A stretch of 64,000 nucleotides of DNA from Blastomonas fulva (GTDB taxonomy: Bacteria > Pseudomonadota > Alphaproteobacteria > Sphingomonadales > Sphingomonadaceae), in the NCBI RefSeq assembly GCF_003431825.1, contig NZ_CP020083.1, positions 3,696,501 through 3,760,500 on the forward strand, written 5' to 3'. Positions 18,834 to 27,015 of this stretch are shown here, in pieces. Both the position numbers and the translations under genes were made by a program. The notes beneath the pieces were generated by a model. The model had not been told where the DNA came from. It did no database searches and worked only from the letters and a program-made list of their open reading frames with translations. Every line of letters starts with the position of its first letter. The stretch's first letter is position 1.

Positions 18834-21242
18834 ATGGCGCTGCCCCAAATCATCACCGACTGGTTCGGGCAGCGCGGTTGGGCACCCCGGCGGCATCAGA
18901 TGGAGATGCTGGAGCAGGCAGACGCAGGACGCCACGCGCTGCTGGTCGCCTCGACCGGTGCGGGCAAGACGCTCGCGGGGTTCCTGCCCACGCTCGCCGA
19001 TTTCACCGACGGCCAAAGCCATGACGGGCTGCACACGCTCTACATCTCGCCGCTGAAGGCGCTGGCGCACGACGTGCAGCGCAATCTGCTGACCCCGGTG
19101 ACCGAGATGGGGCTGCCCATCACCATCGAGACCCGCAGCGGCGACACGCCATCGGACCGCAAGGCGCGCCAGCGCGCGCGTCCGCCGCATATCCTGCTGA
19201 CCACACCCGAATCGCTCAGCCTGTTGCTGTCCTACCCCGAGAGCTTCGAAATGTTTGCAGGGTTGAAGACCGTGATCGTCGACGAGGTTCACGCCTTCGC
19301 CACCGGCAAGCGCGGCGACCTGCTCAACCTCTCGCTCGCGCGGCTGCAGGCGATCGCGCCCAAATTGCGTCGGGTTGCGCTGTCGGCGACGGTCGCCGAT
19401 GCCGACGCCTATCGCGCGTGGCTCGCGCCATATGGCGATATCGATACCGTAGCCCTGGTCGAGGGCGAGCCCGGCGCGGAGCCTGACCTGTCGATCCTTA
19501 TTACCGATGATCGCGTTCCCTGGGCGGGGCACAGCGGCAACTATGCCGTGCCGCAGGTGCTCGAGGAAATCGCGCGAAACAAGACCACGCTTGTCTTCTG
19601 CAACACGCGCTTCCTCGCCGAGTTCATCTTTCAGAAGCTCTGGGAACTCAACGAGGCGCATCTGCCGATCGGCATCCACCACGGCTCGCTGTCGGTCGAG
19701 GCGCGGCGCAAGGTCGAAGGCGCGATGGCGCGCGGCGAATTGCGCGCACTGGTCGCCACCGCCAGCCTCGATCTGGGGGTCGACTGGGGCAATGTCGATT
19801 GCGTGATCCAGATGGGCGCGCCCAAGGGATCGTCGCGATTGCTGCAGCGGATCGGCCGCGCCAACCACCGGCTCGACTGCCCCAGCCGCGCGATCCTGGT
19901 CCCCGGCAACCGCTTCGAATATTTGGAAGCCCAGGCGGCCTTCGATGCGGTCACCGAAGGCCAGCGCGATGGCGAAAGCTTCCGCCCCGGCGGGCTCGAC
20001 GTGCTCGCGCAGTTCATCATGGGCGCAGCCTGCGCCGGGCCGTTCCACGAGGATGCTCTACTCGACGAGGTGCAGTCCGCCCTGCCCTATAGCGGCATCG
20101 ACCGCGCCGCGTTTCAGCGGGTGCTCGGCTTTGTCGAGAACGGCGGCTATTCGCTCAAGGCCTATGACAAGTTCAAGCGGCTGGTGCGGCTGGCCGATGG
20201 CACATGGCGGCTCGCGCATCCCAAATTTGCCGCGCAATATCGCCTGAATGCGGGCATCATCGTCGACACCCCGATGCTCGAGGTGCGCTTCAAGAACGGG
20301 CGTTCGCTGGGCAAGGTCGAGGAGAATTTCGCCGCGCAGCTCGCGCCTGGCGACACCTTCGTGTTCGCAGGCATGGGGCTCGAGGTCGAGCGGATCAAGG
20401 ACATGGACCTGCTGGTCAAGGCGTCGGCCAAGGCCTCGCAGATCCCCAGCTACAACGGCGCGCGGATGCCGCTGACCACGCATCTGTCGCAGCGCGTGCG
20501 CGGCTTCCTGACCGACCGCGCGAGCTGGCCGCGCTTCCCCGATGACGTACGCGAGTGGCTCGAGATGCAGGATTGGCGCTCGGCGATGCCCGAGCCCGAT
20601 CAGCTGCTGGTCGAGACCTTCCCGCACCACGGGCGCCATTACATGGTCTGCTACCCGTTCGAGGGATGGAACGCGCACCAGTCGCTGGGCATGCTGCTCA
20701 CCCGGCGGATGGAGGATCGCGGGCTGCAGCCTATGGGCTTTGTCGCCAACGATTATGCGCTTGCGGTGTGGGGCCTCAAGCCGATCAGCGATCCCGGCGC
20801 CTTGCTGTCGGCGGATATCCTCACCGACGAGTTCACCGACTGGGTGCAGAACAGTTACCTGCTCAAGCGCGCCTTTCGCGAGGTCGCGGTGATCAGCGGG
20901 CTGGTCGAGCGCCAGCATCCGGGCAAGAAGAAGTCCGGGCGGCAGGTCACCTTCTCGACCGACCTGATCTACGATGTGCTGCGCAAGTACGAGCCCGACC
21001 ATGTGCTGCTCGAGGCCGCCTGGGCCGATGCGCGCGCGCGGATGACCGATGTCGGGCGGCTGGGCGATCTGCTCGACCGCGCGGCAGGCACGATGCTGCA
21101 TATCGATCTCGAACGCGTAAGCCCGCTCGCGGTGCCGGTGCTGGTGATGATCGGGCGCGAGAGCGTGGCGCAAGGATCGACCGACGATGCGCTGCTGACC
21201 GAGGCCGAGAGCCTTGCCGCCACCGCGATGCGCGGCGATTGA
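18834..21242 (+). CDS. Lhr-type DEXH-box helicase (ligase-associated DNA damage response family)
   Basis: The 802-residue superfamily-2 helicase shows Walker A ASTGAGKT, the DEVH box (VIVDEVHAF), LSATVADAD, and the C-terminal RecA-like motifs LGVDWGNVDCVIQMG and QRIGRANH, followed by the Lhr-specific winged-helix and C-terminal region. Length fits the ligase-associated Lhr subfamily (about 800 residues) rather than full-length Lhr. In many bacteria this gene sits with an ATP-dependent DNA ligase and an exonuclease, but neither is adjacent here. The ATG at 18834 was chosen; the frame extends 18 codons upstream without a ribosome binding site. Confidence 0.9.
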   Translation: MALPQIITDWFGQRGWAPRRHQMEMLEQADAGRHALLVASTGAGKTLAGFLPTLADFTDGQSHDGLHTLYISPLKALAHDVQRNLLTPVTEMGLPITIETRSGDTPSDRKARQRARPPHILLTTPESLSLLLSYPESFEMFAGLKTVIVDEVHAFATGKRGDLLNLSLARLQAIAPKLRRVALSATVADADAYRAWLAPYGDIDTVALVEGEPGAEPDLSILITDDRVPWAGHSGNYAVPQVLEEIARNKTTLVFCNTRFLAEFIFQKLWELNEAHLPIGIHHGSLSVEARRKVEGAMARGELRALVATASLDLGVDWGNVDCVIQMGAPKGSSRLLQRIGRANHRLDCPSRAILVPGNRFEYLEAQAAFDAVTEGQRDGESFRPGGLDVLAQFIMGAACAGPFHEDALLDEVQSALPYSGIDRAAFQRVLGFVENGGYSLKAYDKFKRLVRLADGTWRLAHPKFAAQYRLNAGIIVDTPMLEVRFKNGRSLGKVEENFAAQLAPGDTFVFAGMGLEVERIKDMDLLVKASAKASQIPSYNGARMPLTTHLSQRVRGFLTDRASWPRFPDDVREWLEMQDWRSAMPEPDQLLVETFPHHGRHYMVCYPFEGWNAHQSLGMLLTRRMEDRGLQPMGFVANDYALAVWGLKPISDPGALLSADILTDEFTDWVQNSYLLKRAFREVAVISGLVERQHPGKKKSGRQVTFSTDLIYDVLRKYEPDHVLLEAAWADARARMTDVGRLGDLLDRAAGTMLHIDLERVSPLAVPVLVMIGRESVAQGSTDDALLTEAESLAATAMRGD

Positions 21243-21317
21243 TTGCGGGCGGTCACCGCTGGTGGTAATCTCATGCCAGTGCCCGGCCTGAAACGGGCGC
21301 GGGAGAGGATCGCAGCC

Positions 21318-22319
21318 ATGACCTTACGCCCCCTGCCCGGTGCGCTGGCCCTTGCCTTCGCGCTGTGCGCATCCGCTGCGGCAGCCCAATCGAGCCCGGC
21401 GCCATCGGTCCCCGCTGCTCCGGGTGTCGCCAATGCCACTGTGGGCGCGCTGGAGGGTAATGCCGTGAGTGCGGGCGCCGAGGTGGTCAGCATCGCACAG
21501 GACCGTGCCGATCGCATGACCGTGCCGGTAAGCATCGATGGCCGCGGCCCGTTCTCCTTCCTGATCGATACCGGGTCCGAACGCACCGTCGTCTCGCGCG
21601 ACATTGCAGGCGAGCTGATGCTCAAGTTCGCCGAGATCGCCCGGCTAGTCAGCATCGCGGGCAGCAAGATGGTGGAGACGGTCTATGTCCCCGACCTGAC
21701 GCTGGGTCGGCAGAATTACGGCGAGGTGGTCGCGCCGATCCTGGAGGCGCATCACATCGGTGCGGATGGCATCCTGGGGCTGGACGGCCTGCAGGACCAG
21801 CGCATCCTCTTCGATTTCACCACCAACGCGATCAGCATAGAAGATGTCCGCAAGCGCGCCGTATCCAGCGACTTCGAGATCATCGTCACCGCGCGCCGCC
21901 GTTCGGGCCAGCTGATCTTCACCGATGCTACCCTGGGGGGCAAAAGGATCAGCGTGGTGATCGACACCGGCGCGGAGTCCAACATCGGCAATCTTGCGCT
22001 GCTGCGGCGGCTGGGCAGCGGCAAGAAGCTGACCCAGGAACAGGGCAGCCTGGTCTCGGTCACCGGCCAGTCGGTGACCGTCAACTCGGGGCTGGCGAAC
22101 GATTTCCGGATCGGGCGCGCGCAGTTCGAATTTGTGCCGATCGTGTTCGCCGATTCGCAGGCCTTTGCCGAGCTGGGTCTGGACAAGACTCCCGCGCTGC
22201 TGCTGGGCATGGGTACGCTGCGGCTGTTCAGCCGGATGATGATCGATTTCAAGCAGCGCCGCGTGCTGTTCGACATGCCTTCCAACGCCCGGCGCAGGCC
22301 CGACAGGGCCCCGATCTAG
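21318..22319 (+). CDS. Secreted retropepsin-like aspartic protease with two DTG motifs
   Basis: The 333-residue protein has a signal peptide (residues 1-23, ending ASAAAAQS) and two aspartic-protease motifs in one chain, FLIDTGSERTVV (Asp84) and VVIDTGAESNIG (Asp216). Single-domain retropepsin-like proteins dimerise to form one active site; two motifs in one chain allow a pepsin-like intramolecular pair. Downstream of each motif are glycine-hydrophobic segments such as GILGLDGL and LLLGMGTL, which match the family's ILG motif. The start follows GAGAGG at 21303-21308. Proteolysis is likely but the substrate is unknown. Confidence 0.85.
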   Translation: MTLRPLPGALALAFALCASAAAAQSSPAPSVPAAPGVANATVGALEGNAVSAGAEVVSIAQDRADRMTVPVSIDGRGPFSFLIDTGSERTVVSRDIAGELMLKFAEIARLVSIAGSKMVETVYVPDLTLGRQNYGEVVAPILEAHHIGADGILGLDGLQDQRILFDFTTNAISIEDVRKRAVSSDFEIIVTARRRSGQLIFTDATLGGKRISVVIDTGAESNIGNLALLRRLGSGKKLTQEQGSLVSVTGQSVTVNSGLANDFRIGRAQFEFVPIVFADSQAFAELGLDKTPALLLGMGTLRLFSRMMIDFKQRRVLFDMPSNARRRPDRAPI

Positions 22320-22326
22320 CGCGCGT

Positions 22327-22953
22327 TTAGCACCAGTCGGGACGGCCGTTGCCGTACCACACCGCCAGCCCTTCATCGACCAGCGCGCCGCCCACGCTGG
22401 CTCCTGCGCGTGTCACGACAAACAGCGCCCGGCCATAGCGGTCCTGCGCCCTCGCCCCGGGTTCGAGCGTGAACGGCCCTGCGTTTAGCAACTCGACCAT
22501 CCGCTGCGTCGCCAGCCTGCCGCGCTCGAGCTCTGCAGGGCAGCGCGGCGAGGACACCTCGGGCGTATCGATATCGGCGATGCGGATCTTCTGCCCGCGC
22601 AGCCAGATGGTGTCGCCATCGACCACGCAGGTGACCCGCGCGCCACCGCCGCAGATGCCGAACCGGACCGAGACCGTGTCGGGCCGGGCGTTGACGATCG
22701 GCGCGCCTGCAAACTGCGCCACCTGTTCGGGCGCATCCTCCTGCACCTCCAGCAGATGGCGTTGCTCGCGCGATTGCGCCCAGGGGTCGGGTGTTTCAGG
22801 CTGGATGGCGGGGGCTATCCCACTCTCCTCCACCGGCACCAGCCAGGCGTTGAGGTTCCAGCCTGCCAGCGCCGCCAACAGCAGCGCGAGCACGAAGATG
22901 CGGGCATGGCCCTGGTCTGCGCTGGGCGATATTCTGGGGGTTGATCTGGCCAC
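22327..22953 (-). CDS. Membrane-anchored thermonuclease (SNase-like) family protein
   Basis: The 208-residue protein has an N-terminal hydrophobic helix (IFVLALLLAALAGWNLNAWL), a linker, and a staphylococcal-nuclease-like fold with CVVDGDTIWL, IRIADIDTPEVSSPRC and the C-terminal RAQDRYGRALFVV motif. The DGDT, D-x-D-TPE and RYGR elements match the calcium-binding and catalytic residues of the family. It is likely exported and membrane-tethered. It is convergent with the protease gene with 7 bases between stops. Its role, perhaps nucleotide scavenging, is inferred. Confidence 0.87.
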   Translation of the reverse strand: MARSTPRISPSADQGHARIFVLALLLAALAGWNLNAWLVPVEESGIAPAIQPETPDPWAQSREQRHLLEVQEDAPEQVAQFAGAPIVNARPDTVSVRFGICGGGARVTCVVDGDTIWLRGQKIRIADIDTPEVSSPRCPAELERGRLATQRMVELLNAGPFTLEPGARAQDRYGRALFVVTRAGASVGGALVDEGLAVWYGNGRPDWC

Positions 22954-23001
22954 ACGGCATGATCGCTCCGGGGGGTTAACGGTTCCCTAGCCCGACGCAA
23001 T

Positions 23002-23862
23002 TCAGTCGTGGAAAACCACGGTCTTGCTGCCGTTGACCAGCACCCGGTCCTCCAGATGGAACCGCACCGCGCGCGAGAGCACGCGACGCTCTATGTCGCG
23101 TCCCTTGCGCACCAGATCGTCGGGGGTGTCGCTGTGGCTGATGTTCTCGACGTCCTGATGGATGATCGGGCCTTCATCGAGATCGCCGGTGACATAATGC
23201 GCGGTGGCGCCGATGATCTTCACCCCCCGCTCCCACGCCTGGTGATAGGGCTTGGCTCCCTTGAAGCCGGGGAGGAAGCTGTGGTGGATGTTGATGCAGC
23301 GCCCCGACAGATACCGGGCCATCTCGTCCGAGAGGATCTGCATATAGCGCGCCAGCACCACCAGTTCGGTGTCGGTCTGCTCGATGATCGCGCGGATCGC
23401 GCCTTCCTGCGCGGGCTTGGTCGCCGCGGTCACGGGCAGATGGTGATAGGGAATATCCCCGATCATCGTGTGGCTGATCGCTTCGCGCGGATGATTGGAG
23501 ACGATTCCCGTCACCGCCATGTTGAGCTCGCCGATGCGCGAACGATACAGAAGGTCTCCCAGGCAGTGATCGAACTTCGACACCAGCAGCAGAACCCTTC
23601 GCGGCTGCGCCATGTCGCGGATCGACCATTCCATGCCATGCCGCGCGGCGACCTCGGCAAAGGCGGCGCGAAACGCCTCGATCGACCCGGCACCTGAAAG
23701 CAGCTCGAAGCTAACCCGCATGAAGAACCGGTCTTCGATGCGGTCGTTATACTGCTGCGATTCCAGAATATTGGCGTGGTTGCCGGCCAGGAACCCGGCG
23801 ACTGCGGCGACAATTCCGGGCTGGTCGGCGCAGGACAGGGTCAGGCTGTAGCTGTCGGGCAT
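23002..23862 (-). CDS. purU: Formyltetrahydrofolate deformylase
   Basis: The 286-residue enzyme hydrolyses 10-formyltetrahydrofolate to formate and tetrahydrofolate, balancing one-carbon pools. It has an N-terminal ACT domain ([20 protein letters not shown]) and a C-terminal formyltransferase-like domain with the catalytic asparagine-histidine pair in [15 protein letters not shown] and the aspartate in [12 protein letters not shown]. Length and order match PurU and not PurN. No neighbouring one-carbon genes are seen. Confidence 0.95.
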   Translation of the reverse strand: MPDSYSLTLSCADQPGIVAAVAGFLAGNHANILESQQYNDRIEDRFFMRVSFELLSGAGSIEAFRAAFAEVAARHGMEWSIRDMAQPRRVLLLVSKFDHCLGDLLYRSRIGELNMAVTGIVSNHPREAISHTMIGDIPYHHLPVTAATKPAQEGAIRAIIEQTDTELVVLARYMQILSDEMARYLSGRCINIHHSFLPGFKGAKPYHQAWERGVKIIGATAHYVTGDLDEGPIIHQDVENISHSDTPDDLVRKGRDIERRVLSRAVRFHLEDRVLVNGSKTVVFHD

Positions 23863-23940
23863 GAAGGGTCCTGTGCTTTGAGGAAGGGAGAGAATGCGGA
23901 AACGGATGCGAGGTGGGAACGCACGCAGCGGCGGTAACGG

Positions 23941-24303
23941 CTATTTGCCAACAAACAGGAAACCCACCCCTGCCATGATACAGCCAAAGGCCGCAAGATG
24001 CCGCCAGCTGAGCGCCTCGCCCAGCACCGCGACCATGAACACGCCGAACACGGTCAGCGCGAGCGCCTCCTGCACGATCTTGAGCTGACCCGGCGTCCAG
24101 CCATGCGCAAAGCCTATGCGGTTGGCGGGAACCGCAAAACAGTATTCGACCAGCGCAATACCCCAGCTGATCGCGATCACCCAGAAGATCGGGCGTGCCG
24201 CCGCGGCCTCTGTCCCGCCCCTGAGGTGCCAGTACCAAGCGGTGGTCATGAAGATGTTCGATATGGCAAGCAGCAGCACGGTGGGCGCGATCTGGGTGGG
24301 CAT
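23941..24303 (-). CDS. DMT family small membrane protein (DUF486 type)
   Basis: The 120-residue protein consists of four hydrophobic segments: TVLLLAISNIFMTTAWYWHL, WVIAISWGIALVEYCFAV, ALALTVFGVFMVAVLGEAL and LAAFGCIMAGVGFLFVGK. The conserved NIFMTTAWYWHL and GEALSWRHLAAF motifs identify the DUF486/DMT family. Four-helix DMT proteins usually work as dimers; the substrate is unknown. Confidence 0.85.
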   Translation of the reverse strand: MPTQIAPTVLLLAISNIFMTTAWYWHLRGGTEAAAARPIFWVIAISWGIALVEYCFAVPANRIGFAHGWTPGQLKIVQEALALTVFGVFMVAVLGEALSWRHLAAFGCIMAGVGFLFVGK

Positions 24304-24473
24304 GGCGGGCTTTCATTTCACGGCGGAGCTGGTGTTGGTGCATGACCCACGAGCCCGCGAGAGGTAAAGAGAAGATAAATCTGTCGTCAACGTCCTCTTA
24401 ACCCTTGCTGCCAAGGGGCGCTTAACCAGCAATGCGCACATCTTGTTGAACTTCAGCGCCAAAGGGGGTCAGC

Positions 24474-24731
24474 ATGTCGCCAGACAGTGTGTTCATTTCA
24501 TTCCTCTCCATCTCGCTCGCCTCGGTTTTCCTCGCGTTGCTGATCGGCACGCGCGGCGACCAGATCCGCAAGGTCGCAATGGCGCTGACCGAGGAAAGCG
24601 GCGGGCTGACGCGACGGCGCCAGTCGCGCATCGCCGCGGTCGAGCGCAAGACCGCGATCGCCGACGAGGCGATGCAGGCGCGGGCACGCGGCGAGCGGTT
24701 CGTGCCCCCGCGCAACTACCGGACGAGCTGA
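24474..24731 (+). CDS. Small membrane protein of unknown function
   Basis: The 85-residue protein has one N-terminal membrane helix (VFISFLSISLASVFLALLIG) and a basic cytoplasmic tail with predicted helices rich in Arg, Ala and Glu. I recognise no family. The start is well supported by AAAGGGGG at 24461-24468, which favours a real gene. It is divergent from the DMT gene and convergent with the PAS-domain gene. The leader has two TTAACC motifs separated by an inverted repeat (CCCTTG / CAAGGG, 24402-24417). Confidence 0.65.
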   Translation: MSPDSVFISFLSISLASVFLALLIGTRGDQIRKVAMALTEESGGLTRRRQSRIAAVERKTAIADEAMQARARGERFVPPRNYRTS

Positions 24732-24740
24732 GCTGGATCC

Positions 24741-25247
24741 TCAGTCCTGTCCCACCGGCCCGGATGTCAGATCGATGATGAAGCCGATCACGCCGATCGT
24801 GGTGCCATCGCGGCCATAGCGGCAGGTTCCGCGCGACATCACCTCGCGCACTTCTCCGGCATCGGTGATGATGCGCGCACGAAAATCATAGTCCTCGCCA
24901 TGGTCGAGCGAGCGCTGGACGGCATCGGCGACCTTCAACCGGTCGTCGGGGTGGTAATAGCAGATCGCCTCCTGCAGGCCGGGCTGGCCGCGCCGCCGGT
25001 CACGCTGGTGGATGGCGAACACCTCGTCCGACCAGTGCAGCGACGTTTCCGACCGTTCGAACTGCCAGTTGCCGATCCGGCCGACGCTGAGCGCCAGATC
25101 GAGCGACAGCGTCACCCGGTTGCGGTCGCGCTGCAGCGCCAGGTTTTCGCGCAGCACCTTGCGCAGACGGCGCAGCAGCTCGAGCGCCGCCAACGTGGCG
25201 ACCAGCGCGCAAATCCATGGCAGATGTTCGATCAGGCCAGGCGACAT
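24741..25247 (-). CDS. Membrane-anchored PAS domain protein
   Basis: The 168-residue protein has one N-terminal hydrophobic helix (PWICALVATLAALELL), a short coiled-coil-like stretch (RRLRKVLRENLALQRDRNRV) and a single PAS fold with GRIGNWQFE, LHWSDEVFAIHQRD, YYHPDDR and GVIGFIIDLT motifs. There is no kinase, cyclase or other output domain. It may be a scaffold or a partner of a separate signalling protein. The final residues nearly reach the stop of the convergent small membrane gene. Confidence 0.8.
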   Translation of the reverse strand: MSPGLIEHLPWICALVATLAALELLRRLRKVLRENLALQRDRNRVTLSLDLALSVGRIGNWQFERSETSLHWSDEVFAIHQRDRRRGQPGLQEAICYYHPDDRLKVADAVQRSLDHGEDYDFRARIITDAGEVREVMSRGTCRYGRDGTTIGVIGFIIDLTSGPVGQD

Positions 25248-25265
25248 GGCTCGTGTCTTTCCGGA

Positions 25266-25817
25266 TCAGGATCCGTCAACGGCGGCTTTGTGCGCCCGGG
25301 CATTTTCGACATAATGCGCCACGCCGATCCGCATTCCGGCGATGGCAGGCTCGGGCAGATCGCGCATGAACTGCGCCGGGCGCCCGCCCCAGAGCTGCCC
25401 ACCGGGCATCGACTTGCCAGGGGTGAGCATCGCGCCCGCCGCCAGCATGGCATCGCCGCCGATGCGGCAGCCGTCCATCACGATCGACCCCAGGCCGACG
25501 AACGCGCGATCCTCTAGCACGCAGCCGTGGATCATCGCCATATGACCGATCAGCACATCCTCGCCGATCAGCGTCGGAAAGCCTTCGGGCTGACCGGGCC
25601 GCGGGCTGTCGCAATGGATGACGGTACCGTCCTGCACATTGGTCCGCGCGCCGATGACGATGCGGTTGACGTCGGCGCGGATCACGCAGTTGTACCAGAT
25701 GCTGGCATCGGGGCCGATCTCGACATCGCCGATGATCCGGCATCCCGGCGCGATGAACGCGCTGTCGTGGATCCGCGGGGTTTTGCCGTGCAGGCTGATG
25801 ATGGAAACGTCGTGCAT
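25266..25817 (-). CDS. Gamma carbonic anhydrase-like protein (left-handed beta-helix)
   Basis: The 183-residue protein has hexapeptide repeats throughout and matches the YrdA/PaaY gamma-class family: GPDASIWYNCVIRADVNRIVIG, quoted by its core IWYNCVIRADVNRI, then GTVIHCDS, LIGHMAMIHGCVLED and GLGSIVMDG. The histidines in VIHCD and GHMAMIHGC correspond to the zinc ligands of the family. It may hydrate CO2 or act as an acyl-chain hydrolase-like accessory. It starts 4 bases after the hemB stop, with its ribosome binding site inside hemB. Confidence 0.88.
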   Translation of the reverse strand: MHDVSIISLHGKTPRIHDSAFIAPGCRIIGDVEIGPDASIWYNCVIRADVNRIVIGARTNVQDGTVIHCDSPRPGQPEGFPTLIGEDVLIGHMAMIHGCVLEDRAFVGLGSIVMDGCRIGGDAMLAAGAMLTPGKSMPGGQLWGGRPAQFMRDLPEPAIAGMRIGVAHYVENARAHKAAVDGS

Positions 25818-25821
25818 GCCC

Positions 25822-26835
25822 TCAACCCTTCGCCAGCAGTCTGGCCGCGTGGAGCGCATGATAGGTCAATATCCCGCTGCACCCTGCGCGGCGGAAGGCA
25901 AGCAGGCTTTCGAGCACCACCGCATCGCGGTCGCCCGCGCCAGCGGCTGCCATTGCCTCGATCATCGCATATTCGCCCGAGACCATATAGGCATAGGTCG
26001 GCAGCCCGAAGGTCTGCTTCACGCGTGCCGCGATATCGAGATACGGGAGCCCCGGCTTGACCATAACGCTGTCAGCGCCCTCTGCGATGTCCATCGCCAC
26101 CTCGCGCAGCGCCTCGTCGCCGTTGGCCGGATCCATCTGATAGCTTTTCTTGTCGCCCTTGAGCAGCCCAGACGAGCCCACCGCGTCGCGGAACGGGCCG
26201 TAGAACGCGCTGGCGTATTTGGCGGCATAGCTCATGATCTGGACGTTGTGATGGCCGTGCGCCTCGAGCGCGGCGCGGATTTCGCCGATGCGTCCATCCA
26301 TCATGTCCGATGGCGCAATGATGTCCGCGCCTGCCGCCGCCTGGTTGAGTGCCTGGCCGACCAGCACTTTGACCGTGGCATCGTTGAGCACATAGCCTTC
26401 CTCATCGACCAGACCGTCCTGGCCGTGCGCGGTATAGGGATCGAGCGCGACATCGGTGAGCACGCCGATGCGGTCGCCAAGCTCGGCCTTGATCGCGCGG
26501 ATCGCGCGGCACATCAGATTGTCGGGGTTGAGCGCTTCGGCGCCGTCCTGGCTGCGGCGTTCGGGTTGGGTGTTAGGGAACAGAGCGATGCACGCGATCC
26601 CCGCCTCGGCCGCTTCCTTCGCGCGCTCCACAATGCCATCGACCGACCAGCGCGAGACGCCGGGCAGCGAGGCGATCGGCTCCTCGACCCCTTCGCCCTC
26701 GGTCACAAACAAAGGCCAGATCAGATTGGCGGGCGACAGGCTGGTCTCGCGGACCATGTCGCGGCTCCATCGCGTAGAACGCGTGCGGCGCAGGCGGGTG
26801 GCGGGATAGGCGGTGGTGGGAGGGCTGTGCGTCAT
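25822..26835 (-). CDS. hemB: Delta-aminolevulinic acid dehydratase (porphobilinogen synthase)
   Basis: The 337-residue enzyme condenses two aminolevulinates to porphobilinogen in heme synthesis. The two active-site lysines are in SYAAKYASAFYGPFRDAV and SVMVKPGLPYLD. At the metal site the sequence is DVALDPYTAHGQDG, with aspartates where zinc enzymes have three cysteines, so this belongs to the magnesium-dependent group common in alphaproteobacteria. Length is normal. It probably forms an operon with the gamma carbonic anhydrase gene. A REP-like element lies upstream at 26916-26998. Confidence 0.96.
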   Translation of the reverse strand: MTHSPPTTAYPATRLRRTRSTRWSRDMVRETSLSPANLIWPLFVTEGEGVEEPIASLPGVSRWSVDGIVERAKEAAEAGIACIALFPNTQPERRSQDGAEALNPDNLMCRAIRAIKAELGDRIGVLTDVALDPYTAHGQDGLVDEEGYVLNDATVKVLVGQALNQAAAGADIIAPSDMMDGRIGEIRAALEAHGHHNVQIMSYAAKYASAFYGPFRDAVGSSGLLKGDKKSYQMDPANGDEALREVAMDIAEGADSVMVKPGLPYLDIAARVKQTFGLPTYAYMVSGEYAMIEAMAAAGAGDRDAVVLESLLAFRRAGCSGILTYHALHAARLLAKG

Positions 26836-26915
26836 GCCAATGCTCTAGCGGGTGGGTGCGTGAAGGGGAAGGTGTGTTGCGGGTCGTGGAAGCACACTGC
26901 GCAGACAAAGTTCTT

Positions 26916-26998
26916 CGTCACCCCCACGGAGGCGGGGGTCCCGCTACCAGCACTGCCCGAGCGCAACAGCGGGATTCCCGCGTTCGCGGGAATGACGG
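26916..26998 (+). repeat. REP-like palindromic repeat, copy 2 (between hemB and histidine kinase)
   Basis: Same plan as the copies at 13338 and 46892: CGTCACCCCC, palindrome with GGCGGGGGTCCCGCT, a variable middle of about 25 bases, then GCGGGATTCCCGCGTTCGCG and the end GGGAATGACGG. It lies between the hemB start and the kinase stop, 18 bases from the latter, where it may also serve as a transcription end for the kinase mRNA. Confidence 0.88.
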
Positions 26999-27015
26999 AG
27001 TTTAGACGCTAAACC

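Noticed and set aside
17772..20048. A 758-codon minus-strand frame opposite mmsB and the helicase
   Set aside because: Same shadow effect of GC-rich coding; it crosses gene boundaries and shows no domain.
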